DNA of 58,651 nt. Source: Discostella pseudostelligera (lineage: Eukaryota; Bacillariophyta; Thalassiosirophyceae; Thalassiosirales; Thalassiosiraceae). Every line of letters starts with the position of its first letter. The first letter of the stretch is position 1. The notes under the pieces were generated by a model. It made no database searches, was not told the origin of the DNA, and was given only the letters and a program-made list of their open reading frames with translations. The position numbers and the translations under genes are program-made. The stretch spans positions 1 to 58,651 of the forward strand of contig JALLBK010000249.1 in assembly GCA_036940085.1 (NCBI GenBank), read 5' to 3'. Of this stretch, positions 45,742-57,644 are shown piece by piece.

Positions 45742-46373
45742 GAAGTGAGAGATTGCAAACAATATTGCAGCGACGTCTGATTTTGGGGTATTTAGTGGCA
45801 ACGAATGAACAATAATAGCGCATAATGAGCCTCCGCCTCGGACAGGTTGTTTCCTGTTAAACCTTAAGATATAATATGCATGTAACTTCCTCTCGAAGCA
45901 ATGAACAAAATGAAACCAAAGCCCTTCGCTCGACAGCGAGCATCGATGAGTCTGCTGCACTCATCTCTATCAGCTCTTCGCAGTTCGCAGTAGAAATGCA
46001 TGTCTTACACGTGGCGGATAAGAGGAGATATTTTTTGGCGGGAGACAACGCTACGTGGCAGATATTATTTTTGGCGGGAGACTGTTGGCGACACTCGAAT
46101 CTTTCAACTTACACGTGGCAGCAGTTTTGCGGATTGCGTCTGGCCAACACCCAACAACGCAGCGCCACGCGGTACACACAGCTCGCCGACGCCGTCGTCG
46201 TCGTCATCGTCACCGACAACAAGATAGGAGTACTCCTAATCAAAAGCATATCAATTCATCAATAATCGATCGTCATCTTGATCGCAATCATTGGTCAATA
46301 GTCCACTACTATCCTCTCAACATCATCATCATTAGCAGCAACAGCAACAGCCATTGTAGCCATCGTATCCATC
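45742..46373. other. Intergenic region, promoter of alanyl-tRNA synthetase
   Basis: 632 bp with no gene supported. It carries two imperfect tandem copies (46009-46046 and 46052-46082) of CGTGGC...ATTTTTTGGCGGGAGAC, plus another CACGTGGC at 46112. ORFs across it lack features. Confidence 0.5.
46008..46119. promoter_or_regulatory. Paired G-box (CACGTGGC) and GGCGGGAG motifs
   Basis: CACGTGGC 46008-46015, GGCGGGAG 46037-46044, ACGTGGCAG from 46053, GGCGGGAG 46073-46080, CACGTGGC 46112-46119; all 250 to 370 bp before the AlaRS ATG. CACGTG is a bZIP/bHLH core. Function inferred. Confidence 0.45.
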
Positions 46374-49300
46374 ATGACCAACAACGACAACGCCAACGAA
46401 AAGCCCTCCTTCGCCAAACATCCCATCTGGCCCATGGACAAGGTCCGCTCCACCTTCATCCACTACTTTGAACACAAGAATTCTCACACCTACTGGAAAT
46501 CCAGCCCGTGCGTTCCCCACGACGATCCTACGCTACTCTTTGCCAATGCAGGAATGAATCAATTCAAACCACTCTTCTTGGGTACCGTCGATCCCACTCT
46601 TCCCATGTCCTCACTCAAACGAGCGGTAAATTCACAGAAATGTATTCGGGCTGGAGGGAAGCACAATGATCTCGACGATGTTGGTAAGGATGTATACCAT
46701 CACACCTTCTTTGAAATGTTAGGCAATTGGTCCTTTGGAGACTATTTCAAGAAGGAGGCAATTGAAATGGCATGGAAATGTCTTACGGAAGAATTCCACC
46801 TCGATGCAAGCCGTTTGTACGCGACCTACTTTGGTGGCGATGAGAGTACACCGCCCGATGAGGAAGCACGGACACTTTGGTTGCAGTTTTTACCGGAGGA
46901 ACGTGTGTTGCCTTTTGGTGCCAAGGATAACTTTTGGGAGATGGGGGCTACGGGACCTTGTGGTCCTTGTACGGTAAGAGAGAGTCTGTACGATTATTGT
47001 TAGTACCATACTCTTTTCTTGTCTTCACAAGATATGTGGAGACTTTATGCTCCTTCCCACGTATCTCTCTCATCCAATTTACATCTCTTGCTGTACGATA
47101 TCCCCCATTACTTGTTTTTCATTTGCAGGAAATCCACTACGATCGCATCGGTGGACGAGATGCCGCCTCCCTCGTCAATGCCGATCGTCCCGATGTAATT
47201 GAAATATGGAACAATGTCTTCATTCAATTCAATCGTGAAGCCGACGGGTCGCTCCGTCCTCTACCTGCCCAACATGTCGATACTGGTATGGGATTCGAAC
47301 GATTGACGTCTATCCTCCAGGGAGTGGATTCAAATTATGATACGGATATATTCATTCCGTTGTTTGATGCCATTCAAAAGATTACGGGTGCACGACCCTA
47401 CGCGGGGAAGATTGGTGCCGAGGATCCGGACTTTATTGATATGGCCTACCGGGTTGTGGCCGATCATGTCCGTACATTGAGCTTTGCCATTGCGGATGGT
47501 GCGGTGCCATCGAATGATGGACGAGGATACGTGTTGCGACGTGTGTTGCGACGTGCGGTACGATATGGACGGCAGTGCCTCGGTGCGGAATTGGGATTTT
47601 TTGCCAAATTAGTGAATACATTGGTGGAGCTTATGGGTGATACCTTCCCAGAACTGAGGGAGAAGGAGGAGTTCGTGACACGGATTGTCCGTGAGGAGGA
47701 GGAATCATTCTCAAAGACTGTGGATAAGGGTATTGTTGAGTTCAAGAAGCGAAGTGAAGCGCTGGGTCCGGAGAATACTGTCTTCTCGGGCAAGGATGCA
47801 CACTTTTTGTACACGTCCATGGGATTTCCAGTCGATTTGACGGAACTCATGTGTGAGGAACGCGGATTGACGCTTGACATGGCCGAGTATGATGCCGAGA
47901 TGGAGAAGGAACAGGATAAGAGTCGACGAGAGCATGAGAAGAAGATGTCGGCGGGATCAGGCAAGGATATGCGTCTTGTGGCCGAACAGACTTCGCACTT
48001 GGTGCATAAGGGAGTGAACGCCACCGATGATGCCGCCAAGTATGTTTGGAATGAAGATTTGGAAGGTTGCACAGTGAAGGCATTGTTCATTGGTCGAAAT
48101 GAGACGGAGGATGGAATTGGGTTCGTAGACAGCATCACTAAGGAGAGTGGAGTTGTGGGCATCATCCTCGACAAAACTAACTACTATGGAGAGTCGGGAG
48201 GCCAAACGTTTGATACGGGCTTAATCAAAACAACATCGGGAGCAACGATTCAGATTAGCAATGTCCAGATTTACGGCAGCTTCGTTCTTCACATTGGAGA
48301 GGTAACCAACGACATGACGGTGTCCGTCGGGGACGACGCTACATGCTGTGTGGACTACGAACGCCGTGCTCCCATTGCTGCCAACCATACCATGACGCAC
48401 GTTCTCAACTTTGCATTGAAAGATGTTCTCATCACTCAAGTTGCCGAGGACCAACACGGGGCATCTGTGGATCAAAAAGGTTCTCTCGTGGATGAGAATA
48501 AGTTACGATTTGATTTCTCGTGGAGTGGACCCTTGTCACCCGACCAGCTCGCCGCCGTCGAACAAATTTGTGTGGATCACATCAAGTCGGCGGTTCCAGT
48601 GGATACCTTCGTTGCACCATTGGGTGATGCACAGCAAATATCCTCGTTGCGTGCAGTGTTTGGAGAGGTGTATCCCGATCCTGTACGTGTCGTGGCAGTG
48701 TCGCCCACTCCCATTACGTCGATCTTGGCCAATCCTCAGGATGCTCAGTGGAATGCATACAGTGTCGAATTTTGTGGTGGTACGCACTTGAAAAACACCT
48801 CCGAAGCTCAGGGGTTTGTCTTGCTCAGCGAAGAGGGCATTGCCAAGGGTGTACGTCGTATTACGGGTGTGACAATGAAAGATGCCGCTGCTGCAACTGC
48901 TGCCGCATCCGAATTTGAAGCCAAGGTGATTGAGGCGAGAAAATCCGAAGGTCTTGAGCTTGAAGCACAGGTGAAACTTCTCACTGTGGAGTTGGAGAGT
49001 CTTTCCATTTCTGCTGCCAAGAAAATTCAATTGCGTGAAACACTGGGTGCATATGGAAAGCAAGTCGTGGCATGGAAGAAGCAGTTTGCTGCCGAGCAGA
49101 CTGCCAAGATTTGTGACCTAGTTGTGGATGCTGCCGCCAGTACGGGAGGGAACAAGGTAGTTGTCCGATGTGATTTTGGAGTGGATGGGAAGGTTGCCAA
49201 GGCCGTTACTGCAGCGTATGGCAAGCAGGTGAAGAATAAGGCACTACTGATTGTATCTGCCGATGAAGGCGCTGACAAGTTCATGGTCGTTGCCTTTGCT

Positions 49301-49456
49301 CCCAAGGGAATGACGGATATAGATTGCAATGCTTGGGTAGTTGCCGCAACAGAGGGAACGAATGCAAAGGGTGGCGGAAAGAAGGATTCTGCTCAATTTA
49401 CCGTTCCTGGATTGATTTCCATTGATGGCGTCCTTGAGAAGGCAAGGAACTTCTAG
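46374..49456 (+). CDS. AARS: Alanyl-tRNA synthetase, two exons
   Basis: Join 46374..46973 and 47129..49456 (155-bp intron); 975 residues, normal for the family. Exon 1 carries the class II core ([32 protein letters not shown] [47 protein letters not shown]). Exon 2 continues with [19 protein letters not shown] and [16 protein letters not shown]. The editing domain has HTMTHVLN (HxxxH, about 620) and [10 protein letters not shown] (CxxxH zinc site, about 748). The C-Ala part follows. It charges tRNA-Ala and hydrolyses mischarged Ser or Gly. The start lacks an organelle leader, so this form is cytosolic. The usual HTATH Ala is Met here. Confidence 0.95.
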
Positions 49457-49949
49457 TGAGAGTACGATTCTCAGAGTTCATCGGTGTAGCTTAACAAATA
49501 GAACCAAGGAGTAAATCTGAACTTCACAACTATTGATATTATCGGGACATTTGAGTGTGTTCATGATCATCGAGGTTGGCAGCGGACATTATTTTCGGTA
49601 GGGAAGGTCGGCAGTTCCACGTGTGAGGTTGAATCATCGTCTGTCTGGCGTCAGGATTTGGACATAAGACATACACTCCTAGAGGAGTAAGATCTCCATC
49701 TGTCTTGCGTCCGTGAGGGTGGGTGAGAACGAATCTTTCGTCTGTCCGTCAACACTCTACGTTGTGTTGAGCGCGCGCTGCAAACGACTGTTTCTTCCTC
49801 CGCGTCATGTTGACCATGACCATGACGGACGCCGACGGTGCATGCATTCAAATAGCATTTGAAAGCACCCATACTTAGATACATCCCAGCCGACGCTATC
49901 CCTACGCACGCTCTCTGTTTATCAAGAGAGGCACATCACTAACAATAAA
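49457..49949. other. Intergenic region between AlaRS and nucleotide transporter
   Basis: 493 bp with no gene supported. Holds CACGTG (49618-49623) and TGTCCGTC (49743-49750) ahead of the transporter start. Confidence 0.45.
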
Positions 49950-52298
49950 ATGGCAGATCATGATCCCTTTCCTATGCAATCTGACGAGGCCCGTCGTCTA
50001 GCCGCCAGTGTCCTCCAAAACAATGACAATGCACATCATCCTCCAGCCGACAACGACGACAATAATGTCTACGTCAGCAACATCATCATGGATGGCAATT
50101 CCTCATGGCACAAAATGGGCACCTCTCTCTCCCAACGGCTGCCCAAATTTATGAAGAGAGGCGGTGTTGATGATGCTGTCTCCAATAAAAAGGCATTGGT
50201 GGCAAGAACTGCGGGAAAGAAAATGAAGAAACAAATCAAAAAGAATGCAGAGGGTGAAGGCGAGAGCATTTATGATCGCGATGAACTTGATGAGGCGCGA
50301 GGTATTGACGATGGAGATGATAATTATGACGATGAAGAGGAGGGGGGTGACGACGACGATGATGATGACGACGTAGGGGATGATTTCATCGACGCCCCCA
50401 TGCGCAATACACGACGCATGCTCCTACGTCCATCGGATGTGTCCGACTTGCCTTGGCCATTGGGACCATGCCTCCTTGGATTACAACATTGTTACTACAG
50501 CACACGACGTGCGGCCAAATCGTTGCATCGGCGTGTGTATGGGGATACATTTCCTTGGGAGGACTTCATCCGTACCATGGTACTGTCATCGACACTCTTT
50601 GTTATGATTGGTGGATACTGGTTATTGCGTTCATTGAAGGATGTGGTCCTAGCGGCCTTGTGTGGTGTAGAGAGTATCCCCAAGGCGAAGATGTTAAGTG
50701 TCTTTGTGGTCTTGGGTATTGTGGCAGTATACAACTATTTGCTGGATGAATCGAATGGATTTCGGAAGGAACAATTGTTTTATGTCTTTGGATCGTTCTA
50801 TGCAGTGTTGTTTACTGGCATTGCGTATCTGCTGGGGCATCCTACCATCGGGTTGGCCAATCAGGTAGAGGATCCCATGCGTTTGCTTGGATGGGTGTCC
50901 TATTGCGGCATTGAAAGTTTTGGAAGTGTCATGGTGACGCTATTTTGGAGTTTTGCCAATTCCAACTTTAATCTGAAGCAAGCGAAGAGATCGTATGGAC
51001 TGATGGTTGCCACGGCGCAGGTGGGGAGCATTTTGGGACCAACCGTGGTTAGTCGATTTGGACAAAGGTTGGGAATTCCGGCGTGTTATATGATTGGTGC
51101 CTGCTGCATGCCGACGCTACAACTCACCATGTGGATATATGTGAAGATGTTTGGAGTGGTTGCCACCGAGGCAACACCGGAGAAAGTTTTGGAAGTAAAG
51201 GACGCGTCGACGACGAAGAAGGAGAAGCCTGGCATCTTGGAGGGCATTCATTTGTTTGTGAAGCACAATTATGTCAAGGGGATCTTTGCTATTTCCTGTC
51301 TCTTCATGGTCGAGGTTACGATTTTGGTACGTATCCACCTTGCATCATCGCTGTGCACTGCTCATACAGAACTTGATTATCATGCCGGTTCTCAAACATT
51401 TTGGTGCACTTCTCAGGATTACACGATGAAAGTTCTTGCGCGTGACCACTTTGCAGAAGAACACCCCTGTCAACCCTATCATGAAAGTGGTGAAGCCATG
51501 TCATGTTGGGACACGGAGACAAATTCCGCAGCAGGAATGTCCACCAATGCCGCAGAATCTTTCACGGCCTTTATGGGTCTTTTTGGACAGGCGACCAACA
51601 CACTGAGCTTTCTCCTTTCACTCTTTGGTACTTCGGCTGTCATTCGCTACCTTGGATTGCGTTCGACTCTGCTTCTTTTTCCTTCCATCTGCCTCATTGT
51701 CATCATAATAGTTCGGATGTATCCCACTTTGAATGTTGTATTTGCGGCAATGATTATTCTCAAGGCCAACTCTTATGCGCTGAATAATCCTACCAAAGAG
51801 ATGCTGTATCAGCCCACAAGTTCAAATGTGAAGTACAAGGCCAAATCCTGGATAGACATTTTCGGAGACCGAGGAAGTAAAGCGATGGGTTCAGTAGTAA
51901 CCAATGCCTTCTCAACGTCAACTGGGGAGCTCGTCGACAAGGGCAGCCTTGTTGGAATGTGTGTCGCATGTTTCTTGATCTGGAATGCAAGATTCATGGG
52001 TAGGAAATTCGACGAATATTCAGAGTCGGGGTACATAGTGGGAGGGGAAAACAATGATGTCGATGATCAGGAAGAATACTCGGAAGTTGTTGATGGGGAA
52101 GATGGCAGACGTTCAAGTAGCATCCAAATGGCCAGCCGGCAGAACGATGAAGAGGATACAAGCTGTGCTTTCTACCAAGATGATGAAATTGGTCCGGATG
52201 AGGAGGGTCAGTCAGAGGCTGGAGATGATGAGGGCGAATTGGTTGAAGTATATTCCACCGAGCCACCGAAGGATAAATTGAATGTGGAGTTGGTGTAG
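49950..52298 (+). CDS. TLC-family nucleotide (ATP/ADP-type) transporter, two exons
   Basis: The frame is open from 49950 to 52298, but bases 51327-51416 are a 90-bp intron with no stop: GTACGT at the start, TTCTCAG at the end. Splicing joins VEVTIL to DYTMKVLA, as in other family members, giving 752 residues; retention would insert 30 (including [10 protein letters not shown]). The first 150 residues are disordered and acidic. About 12 helices follow, starting [19 protein letters not shown] with [10 protein letters not shown], and later [36 protein letters not shown] and GSVVTN. These are features of nucleotide transporters of plastids and intracellular bacteria. No plastid leader is visible; location and substrate are open. 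The tail is acidic. Confidence 0.85.
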   Translation: MADHDPFPMQSDEARRLAASVLQNNDNAHHPPADNDDNNVYVSNIIMDGNSSWHKMGTSLSQRLPKFMKRGGVDDAVSNKKALVARTAGKKMKKQIKKNAEGEGESIYDRDELDEARGIDDGDDNYDDEEEGGDDDDDDDDVGDDFIDAPMRNTRRMLLRPSDVSDLPWPLGPCLLGLQHCYYSTRRAAKSLHRRVYGDTFPWEDFIRTMVLSSTLFVMIGGYWLLRSLKDVVLAALCGVESIPKAKMLSVFVVLGIVAVYNYLLDESNGFRKEQLFYVFGSFYAVLFTGIAYLLGHPTIGLANQVEDPMRLLGWVSYCGIESFGSVMVTLFWSFANSNFNLKQAKRSYGLMVATAQVGSILGPTVVSRFGQRLGIPACYMIGACCMPTLQLTMWIYVKMFGVVATEATPEKVLEVKDASTTKKEKPGILEGIHLFVKHNYVKGIFAISCLFMVEVTILVRIHLASSLCTAHTELDYHAGSQTFWCTSQDYTMKVLARDHFAEEHPCQPYHESGEAMSCWDTETNSAAGMSTNAAESFTAFMGLFGQATNTLSFLLSLFGTSAVIRYLGLRSTLLLFPSICLIVIIIVRMYPTLNVVFAAMIILKANSYALNNPTKEMLYQPTSSNVKYKAKSWIDIFGDRGSKAMGSVVTNAFSTSTGELVDKGSLVGMCVACFLIWNARFMGRKFDEYSESGYIVGGENNDVDDQEEYSEVVDGEDGRRSSSIQMASRQNDEEDTSCAFYQDDEIGPDEEGQSEAGDDEGELVEVYSTEPPKDKLNVELV

Positions 52299-52327
52299 TT
52301 GTTGAACGAGGTTAGGTCAAAAAGAGG

Positions 52328-52585
52328 TTACGTATGACCTCTAGATCCATCCGAGATAAATGTGAATCCGAGGAGTAGGTCATCGCCATCAGGTGAAATT
52401 AGACAAATAGCGGCGTTGAATCCAGCTTGGAATTGCGGTGCATGCAAAATAAAATAGAGTCCTTTGGAATGTACGAAAATCTCCTGTTCAGTTCTAGATA
52501 GAGGATAATTCAGGCGTGTCCAACTACCCCATTTCTCAACTCTCACAACCCACGAATGTACACGAGTATCTTTTGCTGTTGACAT
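52328..52585 (-). CDS. Small hypothetical protein, 85 residues
   Basis: From the first in-frame ATG at 52585 (MSTAKDTRVHSWVVRV) to a stop at 52328. Reads like globular protein: VEKWGSWTRLNYPLSRTE, IFVHSKGLYFILHAPQF, AAICLISPDGDDLLLGFTF. The frame stays open upstream of the ATG, so an upstream exon is possible. Family not recognised. It lies 160 bp past the cytochrome b5 stop on the same strand and tail-to-tail with the transporter (29 bp gap). Confidence 0.4.
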   Translation of the reverse strand: MSTAKDTRVHSWVVRVEKWGSWTRLNYPLSRTEQEIFVHSKGLYFILHAPQFQAGFNAAICLISPDGDDLLLGFTFISDGSRGHT

Positions 52586-52745
52586 TTGACATGCACAGTT
52601 CCCCCACCTCTCCCGGTGTAGAGTATGCGATTCTCCCAACAATGAGGTGACAATAATTGTGACTAAACAAGTTAAATCAACAGAGATTCTCAATCACGTG
52701 CATCCACATCGATAGAGTGTAGAGATTGTATAATGCCAACAGTGC

Positions 52746-53589
52746 TCATGCCTCCACCTGCTGCTGCATATTGTTCTTGTAGTAAAAGTATCCAGCAGCC
52801 ACCACCGCCACAACTACTGCAATAACACCCATCCCACCTCCACCGCCAGCACTCTTCTTCTTCTCAGCATCTAGCCTCCTTTTTTCGATCTCCTCTTCAC
52901 TCAACTTCAACACACCAATCATGTGCTTTTTCAATTCTTCCCTAGCATCATTTGAATGACCAATGTCTTCGAAGAATTCGGTAGCATCTTGTCCACTAAC
53001 GTCAAGCATCACCTCGGCTCCACCTGGATGATCATCCAAATAGGTCGTTACATCGAACACCTTAGGTCCTCCTTTTTGTTTTTGTATGTTTATGATATAT
53101 TGTTCAACCATCGAGGATATGGTGCCAAAAAAGACGGCAAAATGAGAAGGAACAAAGATAATGATTGACAACAAAAATAATACGAGCGACAATCTCGATC
53201 ACCAACTAGTCATCGTCCCTACGTTTCAAGTGTTATGCCCCATCTGCGGCATAATGATCTGTCAGATCCTCTGCCCCTCTCGACAACAAGAATTGCACTC
53301 AATGAATGTACCGGCCAAATGACTTCATGCCCATCCCATTGATAAGTACTGAACCACTTGAAATAATTTCCCTTTTAAATCAAATACACTCAATCGGAAG
53401 CATGGTCCATCATCATCTCTCCTATTCAACTCTCAATACTATGATAACAAGATAGCCGACCAGGAGTAGCCAGTCGCCAGGGAGTTTCTTACCGGTAGCA
53501 TCATTTCCAATAACGAGCCAGCAGTCATCCACCTTGTTGTGCTTGGCGACTTCCTCCAATGTGAATTCTTTTTCTGGTTCAGGCGCCAT
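52746..53589 (-). CDS. Cytochrome b5, tail-anchored, two exons
   Basis: Join 53589..53493 and 53071..52746 (421-bp intron, long for this region); 140 residues. Exon 1 gives [19 protein letters not shown] and [10 protein letters not shown]; exon 2 gives [18 protein letters not shown] with the first haem His, then [19 protein letters not shown] with the second. The C-terminus is a hydrophobic span ([18 protein letters not shown]) after a Lys/Gly linker, typical of ER tail-anchored b5, which passes electrons to desaturases and P450s. Without exon 1, exon 2's upstream frame gives a false 40-residue start. Complete and confident. Confidence 0.92.
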
Positions 53590-54161
53590 GGTTTTTATTT
53601 ACTACGACGACGTTGGGGTTGGGTTGGACTCTGGACTGGGCCCGCCGGGGTAGGAGGTGTAGGATAGGGCAGATAGAGGAGATGAGAGATGGGGGAGGGT
53701 GCGTGGTGGTGGTGGACGGAGGTGAAGGTGGAGTGGGATCGATCGGCGGAGGGCGGCGCGGCGGATTGTTGTTGGTGATGACGATGGTGGGTGATGACGT
53801 GTTGGCTTTTTCTTGGGGCGCGCGCTTTTTCGTCAATCTCTCCCGCCATTTCGCCAAACTGGCATCGCTAAACTTTCGCCACATCTTCTTCCCGCCATCG
53901 ACTCACTTCCACGTGGCAGTGGCAGAATACCGATCTCACTCCTATTCTTTGGAGCGAGGAGTGAGCATGGAGCCTCAACAACAATATTATGATGTCCACG
54001 ACGCTAATGCAATGTTGCCATGAGATTTCTGCAATAGTCTGCAATAAGTACAATACAGGCCGCATAGCGTCAATGTGTTACAACTTACAACACAGAATTT
54101 TATCTTTCAGCTTCATTATTTGCCCTGTTTCATTAACTCGATTTGGTAATGGAATTGTCGT
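53590..54161. other. Intergenic region between cytochrome b5 and acetyl-CoA synthetase
   Basis: 572 bp with no gene supported. It is GC-rich near 53600-53830 and holds CTCCCGCC (53840), TTCCCGCC (53889-53896) and CACGTGGC (53910-53917), motifs also found near other starts. Likely the cytochrome b5 promoter. Confidence 0.5.
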
Positions 54162-56611
54162 CTACTTTCGAAGCTTCTCCACCTTTGCGCTGAGTTCACC
54201 GACCACGGATGGATCTAACAGAGTTGTCGTGTCACCCAACGTATCAAGCTCGCCAGCTGCAATCTTACGCAAAATCCGTCGCATGATTTTACCACTCCTT
54301 GTCATGGGTAGGGCAGGAGTGAGAATTATCATGTCTGGAGTAGCAAACGGACCAATACGTGTCCTCACTGACTGGCTCAATTCCTTAATCAACACATCGC
54401 TCTCGGGATATCCATTTGCCAGTGTGGTGAAACAGCAAATACCAGTACCTTTGATTTCGTGCGGAATGCCCACTACCGCTGCCTGTGCCACGGCAGGATG
54501 CGCCACAAGTGCCGACTCAACCTCTGCGGTGCCGATTCGGTGGCCAGAGACATTAATGACATCGTCGACACGACCAGTAATCCAAAAGAATCCATCCTCA
54601 TCGCGGCGGCAACCATCTCCAGCAAAGTAATACCCCGGATACGGCTTCATGTACACGTTGAGGTAGCGCTGGTGATCTCCTAAACACGTACGAGCCATTC
54701 CAGGCCAAGGCTGTTTGATTGCCAAGACACCCTCTGCTGGACTAGACTCAATTTCTTTCCCAGTGGCTGCATCGAGTACTACCACCTCAATTCCATAGCA
54801 TGGCAAAGTGCATGAACCAGGCTTCATTGGAGTGACACCTGGGAGGTTGGTAATGATGTGACCACCCGTCTCGGTCTGAATTGAATCGACCAGATTGATT
54901 TGTTATTTTTGGTGGTGGTGAGCGACAATGACATAATCTCGATGAATCAGAATACAACACGATGATTTACCTGCCAGTAAGTATCCACCACAGCACATCG
55001 GCCATTACCAATAACGTCATAATACCATTTCCATGCCGCCGGGTTGATTGGCTCTCCAACTGTTCCCAATACCTTCAAGCTGCTCAAATCATACTTCTTG
55101 GGGGCATCATCTCCAAATCTCATCAAACTACGAATGGCAGTTGGTGCCGTGTAAAATACCGTTATCTTATGACGCTGGACCATATCCCAATACCGACCAC
55201 AGTCAGGATACATGGGCGTCGACTCGAACATGAAAGTCGAAATACCATTGAGGAGTGGCCCGTAAACCTAGTGAAAAAGGGCAAGAGAAGAAGGTGANGA
55301 ACATGAAAGTCGAAATACCATTGAGGAGTGGCCCGTAAACCTAGTGAAAAAGGGCAAGAGAAGAAGGTGATGAATCAGCAAGTTCATGCAAATTTAAGCA
55401 GTCGAACGGTCTTGGGCTACTCACAATATAGGTATGTCCCGTAATCCATCCGGCGTCTGCAACACACGCATACACATCCTTGTGCGGGGCATTGGGATTC
55501 GATGGTCCAGTTTGTTGGGTCAATCCAAATGACGTGGCGGTGGTATGCATTGCATAGAGAGCATACCCCCCAGTCGTATGCACCAGACCTAAACGAGGGT
55601 AGGAATAACATGATGTTAATAAAATGTTTTGAGATCATGAACATAGCAGCTGATCGACAACAAGAATGTCGCACTCTCACCTTTCGGTCGACCAGTGGAA
55701 CCAGACGTGTACAGAATGAAGAGTGGATCTTCGGCATCCATCCATTCACAAGAACACACAGGCCGCTGACACTCAACCAACTCCGTAAACCTCACATGCA
55801 CATTCTCATCAACATCCGCCTCCTGTACCCAATCACTCCCATTCGCTCCATGTCCATCAAATACCAATACCTTCTCAACAATCCCCGAACATTGTTCCTT
55901 CTTAATCGCTGCATCACAAATCGATTTCAATGGTAAGCTCCGTCCACCACGAGCACCAACACTTGCCGTCACCACCCACTTGGATTTGGCATCTTGAATC
56001 CTATCGGCAATGGCATCGGCACTAAATCCAGCAAAGATTACCGAGTGGACAGCTCCGATTCGTGCACATGCCAACATGGTCATGGCAAGTTCCGGCACCA
56101 TGGGCATGTAGAGAGTGACGACATCGCCCTTCTGTACACCAATTGCCTTGAGAGCATTGGCTATGCGACAGACATTATTTTGGAGTTCAAGGTAGGTTAT
56201 GTGTTTGACATTATTGGGTTCATCTCCCTCCCAAATAATGGCAGTCTCCTGCCCTCGGTTGTAGGGAGCCAAACAGTATCGATCCACAGCATTGTAACAA
56301 ACATTTAATTTGCCACCCGCGAACCATGAGACAGATCCATCGAGGAAGTTGCCGGTAATGACCGATCCGGGCGGGAATGGTGCAAACCATTCGAGATTGG
56401 AGGTGGCCAGGTCCGACCAGTAGGTGGCGGTGTCACGGATGGAGGTGGCATGGGTTGATTGATATTGCGCTAGTGAGGCGCTGGTGCTGGCGATGTAGAC
56501 TTCGTCGGGCTCGTCGGACATGTTGGCGTCGTCGGTGTTGGTTTGGTTGGAGGAGGTTACTATGCGAGCTTTCTTTGGGTGTGGAGGGGAGGTTGTCATG
56601 GTCGGTACCAT
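54162..56611 (-). CDS. ACS: Acetyl-CoA synthetase (AMP-forming), four exons
   Basis: Join 56611..55681, 55588..55425, 55267..54971, 54875..54162; 701 residues, a little above the usual 650. The ATG at 56611 is the first in frame; 56599 is an alternative. Motifs: [38 protein letters not shown] (split by intron 1), [18 protein letters not shown] (across intron 2), [26 protein letters not shown] (across intron 3), [29 protein letters not shown] and [14 protein letters not shown] with the acetylatable catalytic Lys. It makes acetyl-CoA from acetate, CoA and ATP. No signal or transit peptide, so cytosolic. Intron 2 contains a 73-bp assembly artefact (55226-55370); its true length is probably 84 bp. 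Confidence 0.95.
55226..55370. repeat. Exact 72-bp direct repeat around a single N; probable assembly artefact
   Basis: 55226-55297 and 55299-55370 are identical, separated only by N at 55298. The repeat duplicates the 5' end of acetyl-CoA synthetase exon 3 inside intron 2. Same length and layout as at 32581-32725. Confidence 0.9.
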
Positions 56612-56943
56612 AATTTTAATGTGTGTCCATCCATTCTCCAAATCCAAAACCAAAAGATCCAAATCCAATGAAAATCTTTGGATTCGAACTCGCTCTAGTA
56701 ACTAGGAGTAACTGCCTTGACCGGCTACGAAGGCTGCGTAGGAATAGTACGATCTTTACATGCAGCTCACTTCAACTTCAAGATTCTTTATGTCGTCGCG
56801 CGAGAGTTCCAGAAAAAGAAAAATGCGAAGCCGAATTTGGTGACCATGACCATGACACCACATCCCACATCATCTGCCTCATGCCGGCCGTATCATCTAT
56901 GACATCTCCATCTCTGCAGCCGTAATCGCTTCCATTATTTCAC
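56612..56943. other. Divergent promoter region, acetyl-CoA synthetase (-) and pRiA4b-like gene (+)
   Basis: 332 bp with no gene supported. CCAAAACCAAAAGATCCAAA-type short repeats near 56640-56665. A GATTCGAAC word near 56690 looks like a tRNA T-loop but no tRNA folds there. Confidence 0.45.
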
Positions 56944-57644
56944 ATGAATCTGTTGTTCAAAATCAATAATATGCCCGACACTCTCACTCTTCGCATTGAC
57001 CTAATGGGCGTCAGGCCACCGGTGACTCGAACCTTCAAGGTGTCATCTGACAGTACCCTTTTCGAATTGCATTTCATCATCCAATCAGTTATGGGTTGGA
57101 CGGACTCCCACCTCTACCGATCGATGTGGGTGGGTCCTATCCTGTAAAACCACCGCGACGATATGTACCAAAAACAGATGGGCAGCGGACGGTTGCCGAT
57201 GAGAGGTTAGTGTACGAGGATGACGATGGCGATAAAGTCACCGACGCACACGATGTGACAGTGGGTGAAGCATTCACCGAAGTGATAGGAACGAAGGTTA
57301 AGTATGAGTACGATTTTGGAGATGAATGGATTAATCATCTTGAGTTGCTGGATAGATCAGAATCTTCTACAACGGAGGAGGAGGAGGTGCTGCCTGTGGT
57401 CGTTTCGGGTCGGAATGCTTGTCCACCGGAAGATTGTGGTGGACCTCCTGGATACGGAGGTCTTCGAATGGTATTGAATGACCCTAATCACAGGGAGCAT
57501 CGGCAAAGGAAGGAATGGATGAAGATGATAGGCCAGTCAGACTTTGATCCCAAAAAGTACAGTGTTGATGAAGTCAATGATGAATTGAGGAAGTTGAACG
57601 AGCGCATCGAGGAGTTTGAAACAAATATGAAATCAGCATTTTGA
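56944..57644 (+). pseudogene. pRiA4b ORF-3-like protein, interrupted by a frameshift
   Basis: The first frame from ATG 56944 (or 56971) gives LRIDLMGVRPPVTRTFKVSS and LFELHFIIQSVMGWTDSHLY, then stops at 57145-57147. The family continues in the next frame from about 57125: DVGGSYPVKPPRRYVPK, VKYEYDFGDEWINHLEL, ACPPEDCGGPPGYGG and FDPKKYSVDEVNDEL, ending at 57644. The two parts fit one protein of about 230 residues if one base is missing near 57117-57125. This is the PF07929 (plasmid pRiA4b ORF-3) family, mostly bacterial and linked to mobile elements, function unknown. Either a sequencing error or a recent pseudogene; the intact second half argues for error or very recent decay. Confidence 0.75.

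Noticed and set aside
53613..54023. Forward ORF of 136 residues, Gly-rich
   Set aside because: Gly-rich reading of GC-rich promoter DNA with CCCGCC motifs; no domain, and no transcript signals.
56640..56715. Possible tRNA on the reverse strand (GAGTTCGAATCC, T-loop-like)
   Set aside because: The T-stem does not pair and no acceptor or anticodon arm can be drawn.
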